DNA of 64,000 bases from Proteles cristata cristata. Its lineage: Eukaryota; Chordata; Mammalia; Carnivora; Hyaenidae. Location of the stretch: the NCBI GenBank assembly GCA_017311185.1, contig JAESUZ010002613.1, positions 124,001 to 188,000 of the forward strand, given 5' to 3'. A model generated the notes under the pieces. That model was not told the DNA's origin. It saw only the letters and a program-made list of their open reading frames with translations, and ran no database searches. The number at the start of each line of letters is the position of its first letter. Position 1 is the first letter of the stretch. Position numbers and translations under genes: made by a program. Shown here one piece after another: positions 22,616 through 35,089 of this stretch.

Positions 22616-22769
22616 GTTTTTGATTCCTTAGGCCTCACCAGTTTCTAAACAACATATCCCTCTATAAAATCAGCATCATTTGTTCTTTTCCCCAACAAAG
22701 TGATTATTTTCCAATGCAAGAGAGCAACTACCCTTGCCGGCTATAGAAACTTACAATGTAGTAGAGCAA

Positions 22770-22930
22770 GAGCTGAAATTAGAGCCTGAGACTGGAGTCC
22801 AGTCCTGCCTTTTATTATCCAACTGATTGTAGAAAAGTCACTTCACCATCTGAACCCTCAATATTCCCATCTATAAAATGGGAATAATAATGTGAGCCAA
22901 TTTGATGAGGCTATTGTGAAAATCCTTGTT
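22770..22930 (+). mobile_element. MIR SINE relic
   Basis: GGAGTCCAGTCCTGCCTTTT, GAAAAGTCACTTCACCATCT, ATCTATAAAATGGGAATAAT. Third MIR within 600 bases. Confidence 0.8.
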
Positions 22931-23039
22931 GGCAAGTGGAAGTTCTTTGTCAACATAAAGTTCTATAAAGACATATAAGATACTCATGGCTTACAAGTTC
23001 TATTGCCTGATTCACAAAATTGATCCTTAGACATAAAAT

Positions 23040-23430
23040 ATCCATCCAGTCACTTATTCATTCAGATATTATTGACACCAACAATGTTGGTATTGGTACT
23101 GGAGAATACAGAGATCAGAAGCCATGATCTCTACCCTTTCTGATGGAAAGACAGACATGCAAACAAGTCATTGTAATATAACATAATACATGTCTCAATG
23201 GAAGTAAATTTAAGGTGGAATAGTTGATGGGGTCAAAGGACCCACCAGTCTGCTCAGAAAAGTCAGGGAAGCCTGCATTGACAGGTAGTATATGAGCTAA
23301 GACTTAAATGATGTATTTGATTGAACCAAGAAAATGATCAATATCTCTGGGAACAGCCTGAGCAGAGGCATGGTTTTGTGAAAGTAAGGATGTTTATGGA
23401 AAACTATAGGAAATAAGGCAATAAAGAATA
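23040..23430 (+). mobile_element. Ancient repeat relic, same type as 12.6-14.65 kb
   Basis: CACTTATTCATTCAGATATT, a GATCTCTACCCTTTCTGATGG segment, GGTGGAATAGTTGATGGGG, then GAACAGCCTGAGCAGAGGCA and TGGTTTTGTGAAAG match the front part of that repeat by eye. Confidence 0.4.
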
Positions 23431-24340
23431 ACTTCTATTTGAAATAACTAGTACCTGAAGCCAAAATAAATCCTTAGAGGTTTCAATATCCAACTAAATT
23501 GTACATGTAGACCCCACCTCATGGTCTCAGTTTCTTTCCCCCTTGATCTGCTTTCCTTTGGGGAAGAGCTTTATCTGGGATGAAATTAGTTTCAGCAGTC
23601 AGTGGCCAGATCCTGCCAGGCTCATCTGCCCCTCCTCCTACACCCTGAGTGAGCACACTCACTTGAATGGCTTTGACATCAATACACTTCACTTCCTATG
23701 GGGCAAAGGGACCCAGCTCCAGCCTGTGCAAGGGCCTCTCTGCAGAGCTCCAAACTAGAGCTCTTTTGCTCCAGTGATACCTAATGCTAAGCAAGTGGGA
23801 TTAGTCTCCTTGGGAACCAAACCCCCCAGGGGCACTAGGGCTGAACTGCCCCAAACCGTTTGGGAGAATTGAGATTTCATATTGTTCTTTTACACTTGGA
23901 TTTCAGGACATTACTTAGACAAAAGCCCACCTGAGAGCTGCCTCTTTTCTTGTGGGTAAATATAGCAGCAGGATCAAGAGCTGATTTACTTATTTTGTTT
24001 TCCTCTTTATAACTTTAATCATACTCCCTGCAGGACAATCTTAGTCCTCAGAGATGTCAGGAATGCACATTCATAAAGGGAAAAATAATTGTGCATCTTT
24101 TCTCCCCCTCGCTCTGTCCCCCCATACCAATTTCTCATAGCTATTTTTGAAACCTCAAATAAAATAAATCAATTCCTCAATATCACCACACAATTTATTA
24201 AGTATCATTTTCATCATGAAATAACATTACTTCACAAATTGAAAATGCCCTAAAACATATCTGTTGTTTTGTGTGTCATGCTTTCCTTCTGCAAACCATA
24301 CTTTATAAACACTAGATTTTAATTTCCATTTTAAAATATT
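23430..24340. other. Unassigned intergenic stretch
   Basis: Free of obvious repeats. No exon recognised. A conserved element is possible but cannot be judged from one species. Confidence 0.4.
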
Positions 24341-24349
24341 AGATGTTAT

Positions 24350-24765
24350 TCTGGTATCAATAGTTGTATAACAAACTACTCCAAAACTGAGTAACAAAAA
24401 AACCAACATTTTATTATATCTCACAATATTATGGATTAGTAATTTGAGCAATGCTTGGCTGAGTCATCCTTCTGGCTCTTTCCACATTGACTACAGCTGG
24501 TCTGGAGGATCCAAGATGGCGTCATTCACATGACTGCACCTATGCCTACATATCTGGGCTCTCCAACATACTGTTCTAAGAGTACTCGGATTTCTTATAT
24601 GGAGGCTCAGGTATCCCAGAGACAGTGCTGCAAGTGGCCTCCTGTGGCACCTCCCACGCTTCTTATGAACTAGACCCAGAATTCCCAGAATGTCATTTTC
24701 ACTACATTCTGTTGATCAAGCAAGTCACTAAGGCCAGATCAAGTTAAAGGGGAGAGAAATTAGAA
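24350..24765 (-). mobile_element. Ancient LTR-like repeat, antisense
   Basis: GTTGTATAACAAACTACTCC, AACATTTTATTATATCTCAC, GGTCTGGAGGATCCAAGATG, then CATTCTGTTGATCAAGCAAG and GGCCAGATCAAGTTAAAGGG follow a familiar mammalian LTR-like repeat, probably of the MaLR/ERVL class. Family not certain. Confidence 0.5.
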
Positions 24766-25252
24766 TCCAACCCTCACTGAAAGAAATAGCAAAGAATTGT
24801 TTTCCTATGTCTCTTAAATCTCTTTTAATCTATATTGCCTCCGTTTTCTGTTTTCTTTGTAACTGAAGAAACTGGTCATTGCCTTGTCATCTTGCCCACA
24901 TTCTGAACTTGGTTAGTTGCATCCATCTCCATCATGTCCTTTAACATGTTCCTCTGGTCCCTGTTTCCCGTAAATGGGAAGTAGAAGAGGTTTGATCAGA
25001 GGCTTAATCAGATTCATATTCTTTTTTATGCTAGAGTATGCACACGTGCACACACACTATAGAATATATGTTAACAATATGTATAATACTTTCATAATAA
25101 CAATGCCAATGTTCTTACTAATAATATAATTACTGCAAACAATTCTTTTTCTTTCCTCCCCCCCCCCATCCTTTTGTCCTTCAAACATATTCCACTAGTG
25201 AGGAACAGTCTAATTACTATGTTTTAAATTCACTTCAAAAAATCCTATGTGG

Positions 25253-25450
25253 GGGCTCCTGGGTGACTCAGTTGGTTAAGCGTCTGACTTTGACCCAAGT
25301 CATGATCTTATGGTTTGTGAATTTGAGCCCCACATAGGGCTCTGTGCTGACAGCTTAGAGCCTGGAGCCTGCTTCCGATTCTGTGTCTCCCTTTCTCTCT
25401 GCCCCTCCCCCACTCATGCTGTGTCTCTCAAAAGTAAATAAATATTTTTT
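25253..25450 (+). mobile_element. CAN-SINE (felid type)
   Basis: GGGCTCCTGGGTGACTCAGT head, GAGCCTGGAGCCTGCTTCCG body, AAAAGTAAATAAATA tail. Target duplication AAAAATYCTATGTGG near 25239-25252 and 25453-25466. Confidence 0.95.
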
Positions 25451-25479
25451 TAAAAATTCTATGTGGTTATGCAACCAAT

Positions 25480-25930
25480 TCAATACACAGGTAGGCTCAC
25501 TTGTTTTACTTTGTTTTATACAAAATTTGTTGTATAAATCTTTAATTCTGTTTTTAATTTTTAAACATTTACATGGTCTCAAAGTCAAAACTGTACCACA
25601 AGACATAATCAGGAAGAGCTAGCTTCCATCGTAGCCCCCCTACCATATGTCCCCTCTTCCTATAGGTTAACATTATTGTTGTTTTGTTGGGTTCAGGCTT
25701 ATTCTTTGTTAGATAATCATATTGTTGTTATATATGCTTTCCTCTACCTTGTTTTTTTCACTTAACAATATTATATCTTCATTCCTTTTACAATTGTGTA
25801 GTATTCAACTGGGTAGATCTACCACAGTTTATTCAGAGTCCTCTTATGATTAACTTAGCTGGGTTTTTTCCCAGACCTTTTATATCACAAATAGTGCTGC
25901 AATGAATAGCTTCGATGTAAAACCAAAATC
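25480..25930 (-). mobile_element. Old L1 3' region, antisense
   Basis: GTGTAGTATTCAACTGGGTA, TACCACAGTTTATTCAGAG and CAAATAGTGCTGCAATGAAT are the antisense of the L1 ORF2 carboxy end in old L1M elements. Confidence 0.65.
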
Positions 25931-26089
25931 TACTAACTTCCTTTATGGTATCAGTGTAGTTATGAATTGCTGAGGATAAAAATAAGGATCTTTGCTACTA
26001 GCACCAGTCAGGTATTTCTTTCAAGGGTTCCCATCAAGAGGAAAATATAAAATGGAGTGAACAATCTTCACACATAACAGCTGTGGCTG

Positions 26090-26535
26090 ATCATTATAAG
26101 AATGGCCCCCATGAATCACTGATCCCTGAATCCAAGCCCCTGTGCAACGCGACATTGAAACTTTTCCCATGCGGTTTATTTCTCCACACCTTCAAGTTTG
26201 TGTTGGAGATAGTACACAAGTTCTAAACCTTTGCAACTTTCACCTCAAGAGATTGTGCCGTTTCCACTTTCATACTGAGACCCCCACACTGTGAACAATC
26301 CCAGGAGAATCAAGTTACTCCTGACGACCGGCAGCGCGTCTGCCAGGCATGCCAGTGAAGCCATTCTGCACCTTCCAAACCCAGTCAAATCATCAGGTAA
26401 CTGAAGCCACATGCGTGGTTCCAGGAAAGACCTGCAAAAGAACCACTCACATTGCCAACCTAAACAAGCGTATGAAATAATAAATTTTAGTTCTAAGCCA
26501 ATAAGTATTGTTATGGTTTGTCATGAAATAAGCTT
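26090..26535 (+). mobile_element. MLT1-like LTR relic
   Basis: CTGATCCCTGAATCCAAGCC, GCCAGGCATGCCAGTGAAGC, then AATAATAAATTTTAGTTCTA and GTTATGGTTTGTCATGAAAT fit the 3' half of a MaLR LTR in sense orientation. Diverged; family uncertain. Confidence 0.4.
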
Positions 26536-26689
26536 CATGGGCTATTTGTTAAATAATAGGCTTCTCTGCAGAAGAATAGCCCCACACTTCAATAAATCTA
26601 TCAAAAGCAACTAAACAGAAAGCCTCCATTCTAATGGAATACCTTGGAAATATCTTTTGAGCAAGATAATCCCTGCACTACACAGGAAA

Positions 26690-27130
26690 CAGCAGATGCT
26701 GGCAGGATGCAAATAAAGTGGAACTCTCTTACACTGTTGGTGGAAATGCAAACTGGTGCAGCCACTGTGGAAAACAGTTTGGAGGTTCCTAAAAAGGTTA
26801 AAAATAGAACTACCCTACCACCCAGCAATTACACTACTAGGTATTTACCCAAAGAACACAAAAATACTGATTCAAAGGAGCACCCCAATGATTATAGCAG
26901 CATTATCAGCAATAGCCAAATTATGGAAAGAGCCTAAGTGGCCACTACTGTTAAATGGTCCAAATGGCCATTCTTAAAAAAGAATGAAAAATTTAAAAAA
27001 AGAATGAAATCACTAAATTCTAAATGTGAAACCAATTTTACCATATATATTAACTAACTAGAATTTAAATAAAAACTTGAAATTAAAATAAATAATAAAA
27101 ATTAAAAATAAAAGACATTCCCTCAATTAA
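26690..27130 (+). mobile_element. L1 3' end fragment, sense
   Basis: ACACTGTTGGTGGAAATGCA, GCCACTGTGGAAAACAGTTT, CACTACTAGGTATTTACCCA and TTATAGCAGCATTATCAGCA are the carboxy end of L1 ORF2. The run AACTAGAATTTAAATAAAAA with an A-rich tail is the 3'UTR. It is 5'-truncated, as usual for L1 insertions. Confidence 0.9.
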
Positions 27131-27237
27131 AAAAAAATAGCTATTCCCTGCCCCTCCTATTTCAGTTGAGATAATGGATATAACTGTGAAAACACTTTGC
27201 AAACTGGAAAGCATCCTACCAATGTCTGTCCAATGTT

Positions 27238-27457
27238 TTCAAGGTTTATTTTTGAGAGAGAGAGAGCTCATGCCCACATGCTCACAAGCAGGGGAGGGGT
27301 AGAGAGAGAGAGAGGGACAGAGGATCCCAAACAGGTTCCACAGGGAGCCTGATGCAGGCTTGAACTCATGAACTCACAAACCACGGGAACCACCTAAGCC
27401 AAACCACCTGAGCCAAATGAAGTTGGACTCTCAACTGACTGAGCCATCCAGATGCCC
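27238..27457 (-). mobile_element. CAN-SINE, antisense
   Basis: Antisense tail TTTATTTTTGAGAGAGAGAG, body AGGGAGCCTGATGCAGGC, head ending in GAGCCATCCAGATGCCC. Flanks share TGTCCAAT. Confidence 0.92.
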
Positions 27458-27739
27458 TGTCCAATTTTTTTTTTAATGCTGTGAGTTTTCCAGAATATAG
27501 CTAAACCAGGGCAGCAAGCAATATATATATATAAAAACAACATTAGATTCTCCTACCCTAGACAATCACTAAGTCAGTGATTGTCTTCCATCCCCTGCTT
27601 GTTATCAATGATTGATTGCTCAGGCCATTTCTAGTGATTTCAAAGGAAAAAGGAGCTGAAACAATTTTGTGTGCATATATTCTATAAATTTTAAATTAAA
27701 AATTAATTATCACTTTCACAGAAATCACATTTTATTCTT

Positions 27740-27925
27740 TTTTTTTTTGAGAGAGAGAGAGAGCGTGCATGCAAGGAGGTGCACAAGTTGGGGTGGGGAG
27801 CAAGGGAGAGAGAGAGAGAATCTTAAGTAGGCTCCATGTGGGGCTTGATCTCATGACCCTGAGATTGTGACCTGAGCTGAAATCAAGAGGTGGCAGCTTA
27901 ACTGACTGAGTCATCCAGGCAACCC
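27740..27925 (-). mobile_element. CAN-SINE, antisense
   Basis: TTTTTGAGAGAGAGAGAG, GGCTCCATGTGGGGCTTGAT, CATGACCCTGAGATTGTGAC, ending in GAGTCATCCAGGCAACCC. Flanks share a TATTCTTT-like duplication. Confidence 0.92.
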
Positions 27926-28860
27926 TCAATCTATTCTTTATAATTACATCCTAGTTATTACACGTGTTATAAGGACTGCATATATTTGTTCTAGCTAAAT
28001 TATGTGACCATTCAGTTAATTGAGGTGCTTTTCACCTCATTTTTATGTAATTTACACATTACAGTTTTTGTTGGTTATGTTTTCACTCTCTTCATTATTA
28101 ATATAGTACATCTGGATGTCAAATCTATGAAAGCAGATCAATAGCTTCAAAGCAGTTTTTGTAGTACTAAATTAGTGAAAAAAGTAAAAAACATTATAAA
28201 TGTACATTATATAGAGTGAATAAGACAAATGAAAATATAAAATGTAAATGCTGGCATAAATGTATCTGTAAGCATAATAATTTATAAAAGCATGGCAAAA
28301 GAAAAAGGAAGTAGAAATTTGGAAACTAGCTGATTTGGGCCACAGAACCCAGGAAAGCTTCAGTATTTAAGAAAGCCAGAGTGAGGAGTGGGACTGAAAA
28401 TAGGAGAATTGGTTGAAAGCCTGTGTAAGCAGCAGTTAGGTTCTGAGATCCTTTCCCCAACCCATGCAGCTACATAACAAAATCTCTCCTAACTGGATTT
28501 GAAAACAAGATTTTTATTTCCTACGGAATTGAACCAGAATGGTTCTAGTTTAGGGGATTCCATGTGCAATGGAGAGTGAGCAATGAGATGTTGTACTGAA
28601 AACAGAGGATTAAATGAGGTTCCACATTATGAATAATGACCCTCAACCTTTTCAGTCAGTTTCTGGAATGTTTGCAGCAGGTTACCTACTCCTCAAGCAG
28701 GAAATTGGAGTTGTCTTCTCTGTGCAGTTAATAGCACAAGAGAAAAAAATTGGGTTGCCTTCCAGTAGTATTTTAGTTATCCACTCTTAAATATAAATTG
28801 TCATCCAAGGTTCATCAAATATTTGGGCAATGTCTTCAACATGGATGGCAGAGACAAGCA
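27926..28860. other. Unassigned AT-rich intergenic stretch
   Basis: No gene or identifiable repeat. Confidence 0.4.
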
Positions 28861-28892
28861 AACAAAAACAAAACAAAACAAAAACAAAAACC
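28861..28892. repeat. (AAAAC)n simple repeat
   Basis: Runs of AACAAAAACAAAACAAAAC. Short and impure. Confidence 0.8.
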
Positions 28893-28989
28893 TTAAGAGA
28901 TGAAAATCCCAGAGGAAACTGACAATGCAAAGAACAAAAGAAAACTCCTTATATATCACATATATACTCCCTATATATTTAAAGAGATA

Positions 28990-29700
28990 AAATAAGGTTA
29001 AAAAGATAGGAGAAAATATTGCAGTCATGAAACAAGAATTAGATGCTACCAAAAAAGGAAAGGGAATCAAAAACAAGAAAGAGTTCTTAGAAATTTGTGG
29101 TAATATATTTTTAAAAAGTCAATAGAAGGCTTAGAAGATAAAGTTGAGGAAATCTCACAGAAAGAACAAAAAGTCAAAGAGATGTTCAATATTAAGCCTA
29201 AAGGAATTTCAGAAAAGGAAATGGATAAATCAGAGAAAAAAATATTATGAAAGAAATAAAACAAGTAAATTTTGTAGAATTATAAGATGCATTTCCAGAT
29301 TAAAAGAACCCACTAAATGCCTAGCAAACTTAACAAAAAAAAAGACTCACACCAAAGCACATTATAATTTTTAGAATATCAAGGAATAAAAAGCTCTAGA
29401 GAAAAATAACCATCACGAACAAAAAATAAAAATAAAAATGGAATCAGAATAACATCAAACTTCTCATTAACAACACTCGGAAAACAATGGAGCAATGGAC
29501 TTAAGAACCTGAGAGAAAATTATTTCCTACTTATAATTCTATACCAGACCCAATGGTCACTCAAGCATGAGCATAGAATAGACACATTTTCAGATACAAT
29601 ATCTTATAAAATTATCTCTCAAGAAACTTTTCTCAAGGAACCACTGAATAACGTGCCCCATGAAGAAAATAGAAGAAAAGAGTATCCAGAAAACAGGAGA
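28990..29700 (+). mobile_element. Old L1/HAL1 ORF1-like fragment
   Basis: GTTGAGGAAATCTCACAGAA, AGAACAAAAAGTCAAAGAG, GGAAAACAATGGAGCAATGG and AATTCTATACCAGACCCAA recall ORF1 and its downstream region in old L1M or HAL1 elements. Strongly diverged. Confidence 0.55.
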
Positions 29701-29914
29701 TCCATAATGAAATAGAATCAAATAGAATTCCCTGGATGACGACCAAGAGAAGTATCATAACAATAACCATATAGAGACTGAGGGATGACAATCAGTCCAA
29801 ATTTAAACAGGAAAATGGAGAATTCCTGGAGGAGGAGATGATTTAAGAAAAATAAATGGACATAATAGATATACTAATATATTTGACCATAATGGTAGGA
29901 GGTGGCAAATACCC

Positions 29915-30465
29915 TTGTTGCTTTCAACATCCTACCATTATTCTTATTCTTACCTGACAGAGCCCACCTACTTCCATGGAGACTGAGTATGACAGAAAAT
30001 TGCACCTCCCTTTTAACTACAGCATGGGCTTGAAATCCAATCTTGGTCAATGAGACATTAAGAGAAATCTACTCTTGGAAATCTAGGAAGTACCCCCTTA
30101 CCTACATATCACAAAGAGAGAGAAAAGAAGAGAAAAGAAAGAAAGAAGAAGAAATGTTCCCCTTCCTGCCTTTGTTCATACGTAAATGTTACTTGGAGCG
30201 GTGGCAGCCATCTTATAACCATGAAGGGGCAAGCCAAAAAAACCCAAAAAACAAAAAACAAAAACATCAACATGCTGAGGTTGGCAGACCAGAAATGTGA
30301 AAAGCACCTGAATCCTCAATGACATTATAATGTCACTGAATTACCTAACCCCAGAACTCTCTAGCTGCAGACTTCTTGAAGGGTGAAATAATAAACCTCT
30401 TTTGGTTAGGCTACTTTTAGTTGAGCATAATGCTACTTGCAATCAAAAGCATTCTAAATTCTATA
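29915..30465 (+). mobile_element. Ancient LTR-like repeat relic
   Basis: GGTGGCAGCCATCTTATAAC, GAAGGGTGAAATAATAAACC and CTACTTGCAATCAAAAGCAT match the 3' part of an ancient mammalian LTR-like repeat by eye. Class not certain. Confidence 0.4.
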
Positions 30466-30469
30466 AGAA

Positions 30470-31065
30470 GGTGTTACCATTCTGTTATCTTGTTTAGGGA
30501 AGAGTTAGTGAAATGTACATAGAAAACTAAGTTCCCCTCTACCCAAAATAAAGCAGTTATTAGCTTCAGGTAAAACAAAAGCTGTACAAGAAATTTCAAT
30601 AAAATGTAAATAAGCTGTGGAGAATACTTATTAATAATAGAATAATTATTAAATATTAATTAAACCAAACTTTGTGCTGGAACTATATCAAGGAACACAG
30701 ATGGAAAAGATATTAAGTGGTCTATGAGCAATAGTCTCTGGGAAGGTGGACTTTTGAGGGATAACACAGATGATAAAAGGGAGAGAAGTCGGAATCAGAC
30801 AAGGAGAACCTTCAGACTCCAATGCAGATCTGAGACTTCTAAAAGGAAAGGAAAGAGGAGCCCAGGTTCAGCAGGGGGGGCCTCAGACAGTTCCCTAGAT
30901 CTGACAGAAGTCTCTGCAAGCCTAGAGGAAATGTCTGCTGCAGAGGACTCATTAAAGGAGCACTACACTAGGTAGAAGTAGCTAGGTTTTTGTATCACCA
31001 CTTCGTGCAAGTCATCTGAAGGGGTCGCCTCAATGAGAGCATGATCTCAGCTTAGAAGAAGAAGC
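30470..31065. other. Unassigned intergenic stretch
   Basis: An 83-codon open frame at 30724-30975 is rich in Ser/Arg/Glu but has no recognisable domain, splice context or homolog known to me. Confidence 0.4.
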
Positions 31066-31070
31066 ACCTT

Positions 31071-31267
31071 GTGGCGACTTGGTGGCTCAGTCAGTTAAGC
31101 GGCTGTCTGACTTCAGCTCAAGTCATGATCTCACACCTTGTGAGTTCGATCCCAGTGTCGGGCTCTGCTGATAGCTCAGAACCAGGAGCCTGCTTCAGAT
31201 TCTGTGTCTCCCTCTCTCTGCACACTCTGTCTGTCTTTCTCAAAAATAAATAAACTTAAAAAAAATT
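31071..31267 (+). mobile_element. CAN-SINE (felid type)
   Basis: GTGGCTCAGTCAGTTAAGCG head, GTGAGTTCGATCCCAGTGTC B-box region, AAAATAAATAAACTTAAA tail. Confidence 0.93.
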
Positions 31268-31471
31268 GTTTTTTAAAGAAAGAAAGAAGAGTAGGCAGCG
31301 TGAGCAAGTTAACACCTGAACACTGTCAGCTTACCATAGTAGGCAACGAGTCCTTTCTTGAAGAGGGATCTAGGCAGTGTATCTCCACGTCTGCTGCATA
31401 AGATTATTTTTGAAATATGTAGGTTAAAATAGAAAGAACAAATAGTTTTAAAATGTTTTTTTTTTTAAATT

Positions 31472-31660
31472 GGAGTGCCTGGGTGGCTCAATAGGTTAAG
31501 CCTCAAACTCTTGATTTCAGCTCAGGTCCTGGTTTCCAGGTTTGTGAGTTCTGCCACCAGCACAGAGCCTGCTTGGGATTTGTATCCCTCTCTCTCTGCC
31601 CCTCCCCTGCTTGCTCTCTGTCTCTCTCAAAATAAATAAAAATAAAATTTTAAAAATAAA
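31472..31660 (+). mobile_element. CAN-SINE
   Basis: GTGCCTGGGTGGCTCAATAG head, internal deletion in the middle, CTCTCTCTGCCCCTCCCC body, AAAATAAATAAAAATAAAA tail. Confidence 0.92.
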
Positions 31661-31664
31661 GTGT

Positions 31665-33140
31665 TTAAAATAAAATACAATAAAATGTTTGAAGTGAGAG
31701 TCAGAAATAAGGATAATGGGGAAGAAAACTGTAATGCTTTTTTTTCTTTATAGACCATGAATATATTTATTTTAATAACAAATTAAATTCTAAATTTAAA
31801 AAGTAATTCTACAGGAGCTTTCTCATTTAGTTCACAATTACTCTATTCCAAACAGAAATGATGACACTATAAATGCTATTTTGTTACAACACCAAGGATA
31901 TTTCTCAAGTGCCTTATCTTAGCAACATATTCAGTATCCTGAATAGCCAGGACTAATCACTAATTTCAAGCTGATATATCAAGACTATTTTATGTTGAGG
32001 ATAAGATAACAGGATTTTTAAGAAAAGAACTGTGATGAAAGCAGCCTAATTTTTTCCTTTTAGGTGATGATTGCACTTATCCAAGAAAGAAATTAAAGGC
32101 CCATTAATGAGAAATATTTCAAAACTATAACAACATAGTGCAATGGAGCATTAAGTAGTACTTTCTAGAACCAAATGCAGTTAAAATTAGAATTAGAAGT
32201 CCCTTCACAATTATCTCTCAAATTAAAATAATTTGGAGTATATTATGCTTGTAAAATTAACATCTGATGAGATGTTGATTTAGATATCTCTTTATAATTT
32301 CTGGGTCTTTATAACTGGGCTGACAGTCACAGAAAACCAGATACGTAGGTGGGTAGATAGGTAGGTAAGTAGGTAGGTAGATCATCAATACATAGATAAA
32401 GAGAAAAAGATCTTAAAGTGAGCAAATTCTGGTACTGGTTCAGCTGTTGTTACCACCATGATCCCAGACTCTTATTTTACTGCTCCATCTTCCTTAATAT
32501 GTTACCATCCTTCTGTTAGTACTGCATGGTTGCAATATAGCTGATTCACTTCCAAACATCACACCACTATTCCAAAAGGGCAAAAGTTCTTTTCCTCAGG
32601 AAACCTTATAATTTTATACATGAATGGAATCCCATGCTTGCACTACTCAATGACCAAGAAAAGGAATATTACCTTACTTTATTTAGATGAATTATAATTT
32701 ACCCACAGAGCTGGGTAGGCATCTACACTTTCTGAGATGAGATCTCTGCCTAACCCCCAAACAGATCAGTGTTCTTCTGTTTGCAGGGAAGAAAGGGGAA
32801 GGATGGCTGATGGATATACAATGGACAAGATGCCCTGTTTGATCCAAATATCCAGAACTGCCCAACAGAACCAATAAACATTTGCTGTCATTCCCAACAA
32901 CCTATAATTGGGAGTTAGAATTTCTAATTTAATATAAATAGAAAATAAGAAAAATTACCTAGTTACAGAATCTGACCTATAGCTGAAGCAATCTGTTATT
33001 GATCTAGATATAGTTATTTGGTAAACATGTACATATGATTTTATCCCTCTGATATAAAGTATTTTTTTTACATTTTAAAGCTGTGTATCTTGCTATAATC
33101 AGTGATTCGTTTTTTAAAGCTTTATGTCATTTGCCCAAAA
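31665..33140. other. Unassigned AT-rich intergenic stretch
   Basis: Contains a short GGTA-type simple repeat at 32345-32382. No gene recognised. Confidence 0.4.
32345..32382. repeat. (GTAG)n microsatellite, impure
   Basis: GTAGGTGGGTAGATAGGTAG followed by GTAAGTAGGTAGGTAG. Confidence 0.85.
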
Positions 33141-33149
33141 TTGATGTGT

Positions 33150-33305
33150 ATTGATTGGCATGTGGTTTCTTTCTGGGGTGACGAAAATGTTCTGGAATTA
33201 GATAGTGGTGATGTTTGCATATCTTTGTTAATATACTAAACACCACTGAATCACACACTTTAAAAGAGTGAATTTTCATGTCCTGTGAATTATATCTTTA
33301 AAAAG
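33150..33305 (+). mobile_element. Old L1 3' end
   Basis: TTCTGGGGTGACGAAAATGT, GTGGTGATGTTTGCATATC and TTTAAAAGAGTGAATTTTC give the well known 3'UTR of old L1M elements. A SINE inserted just after it. Confidence 0.75.
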
Positions 33306-33315
33306 TTGGTGGCAC

Positions 33316-33534
33316 CAGGGCACCTGGGTGGCTCAGTCGGTTAAACGTCCGACTTCGGCTCAGGTCATGATCTCACGGTTCATGGGTTTGAGTCCCACAT
33401 CAGGCTCTGTGCTTACAGCTCAGGGCCTGGAGCCTGCTTTAGATTCTGTGTCTCCCTCTCTCTCTGTCCCTCCCCCACTTGCACTGTCTCTCTCTCTCTC
33501 TCCCTCTCTCTCAAAAATAAATAAACATTAATAA
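33316..33534 (+). mobile_element. CAN-SINE (felid type)
   Basis: CACCTGGGTGGCTCAGTCGG head, long TCTCTCTC body, AAAAATAAATAAACATTAAT tail. Target duplication TTGGTGGCA at 33306-33314 and 33535-33543. Confidence 0.96.
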
Positions 33535-33544
33535 TTGGTGGCAT

Positions 33545-34545
33545 GCATATGTGCTGAGTTCCCATTAAGAAGAAATGAGAAAAATTACACAAGTCCCTGC
33601 ATGTGGAATCTTCTTTTGCTCAGACTTCATTCAAATACCTGATTGCATACCCCTCTTAGAGACTCAAGTTGAATCAGTGTGGAGCAATATCCATCAGGGC
33701 ACAGCACAAGGCTGCTCCGAGCTCACGAAGGGTTACACCAGAATGTGACAAGTGTGGACACTGGAGACACGCAGGGCCTCAGCAAGGCTGGGTAACTTGA
33801 GCAGCCCTCAGCCCAATATCCGGTAAGCCAGACAGAAATGCTTAAAGACCTAGATCCTATTATATGAGGTTGAATTCATTCAATTAAACAGCTTAAGCAG
33901 CTCGGATCAGCCACTGGAACCCTTCTCTGCAAAGTGCTAAAACAATGGCCTAAGGGGCAGCTGAAGTTTGTTTTCTCTTGTGTGAGGCCAGCTGGAGTTG
34001 CCTAGCACATGGCCAAGCTGGGGAGGGCCAACACGACATAATTGCATTAAACCTGCCTGTTCTTTCCGGAAAGCATTTCCTGACAGCGTCAAGGAGGAAA
34101 TGAATAAAGGGGGAGCTTTCAAGTCTTAGCATACCACCCTATCTTTCAATCTCCCTCCTCTAACCCCTCAAAATCACTTTTTTAAAAGAGAAACTGAATT
34201 GAGACTCCCCTACCTAAACATTTGTTTTGCTATATTACGCTTGGTCTTTCCTCATTATTGTTACAGTGACTTTCGTTAGGCATAGCATTTGGGGCAGCTG
34301 AAAATATACTACGGTATATGTCTATAAGGTAGAATCAGGGTATCACTAATTCCATTGCACTTTCTGAGAATCCTATTCTGCTTTCAAAATTCTTATTAAA
34401 TGTTAACCTTTCTCTCAAAAAGCCCTCCCAGGCCTTTGTTACAACCAATCCAGGCTCCCATAACTCCCTCCCTCCTACTTTCCTAATGCTTTACTTCAAT
34501 CTCCTTAATGGCACTTCTTTATTCATCCATCCATTCACTCAACAA
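33545..34545. other. Unassigned intergenic stretch
   Basis: No gene or clear repeat recognised. Confidence 0.4.
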
Positions 34546-34549
34546 ACAT

Positions 34550-34745
34550 TTAGTGAATTCCCACTGTACATCTGAAGTATACTGGGCACCTTCATTATTC
34601 ATTTAACCCTCACAATAACACCTTCAGGTAGTTAAGATCATCCCCATTGTACTGAAAGGCACCTAAACTCACAGAGCTTAGGCACCTTGCCGATGGTTGA
34701 GGAGCTGGTATGAAGAGCGTTTAAGCTTCAAATATAAATCCAGTG
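34550..34745 (-). mobile_element. MIR SINE relic, antisense
   Basis: TTCATTTAACCCTCACAATA, GGTAGTTAAGATCATCCCCA, CTAAACTCACAGAGCTTAGG, GGAGCTGGTATGAAGAGCG follow antisense MIR order. Confidence 0.8.
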
Positions 34746-34814
34746 TCACCATGCCCAGTCCATAAATCAGCTATTTGTGTACTTATCTATCTCTGCCACT
34801 TAAGAAATATCTAT

Positions 34815-34985
34815 TGGGAGTTATATGAGTGGGTCAGTCAGTTAAGCATCTGACAATTCATGAGTTCAAGCCCTGCATCGGTCTCCTCCCTGACAGTGCA
34901 GAGCCTGCTTGGGATTTTCTCTCTTCCTCTCTCTCTCTGCCTCTCCCCGCCCCCTTTCTCTCAAAATAAATAAACTTTAAAAATT
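34815..34985 (+). mobile_element. CAN-SINE with internal deletion
   Basis: GAGTGGGTCAGTCAGTTAAG head runs straight into CAATTCATGAGTTCAAGCCC, so about 25 bases of the usual middle are missing. Tail AAAATAAATAAACTTTAAA. Confidence 0.9.
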
Positions 34986-35089
34986 GTGGTAGGCACCATC
35001 CTAAGCAGCAAAAATACACACCTAATAATTCCTGGTCTTAAGAAAGCAGATATATGCCCAATGATTTATTTGAGTCCAACCGTCTTGTC

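Noticed and set aside
33316..33400. tRNA-like A and B boxes
   Set aside because: These are the tRNA-Lys-derived heads of CAN-SINEs. None folds as an intact tRNA gene judged by eye, and each is joined to a SINE body.
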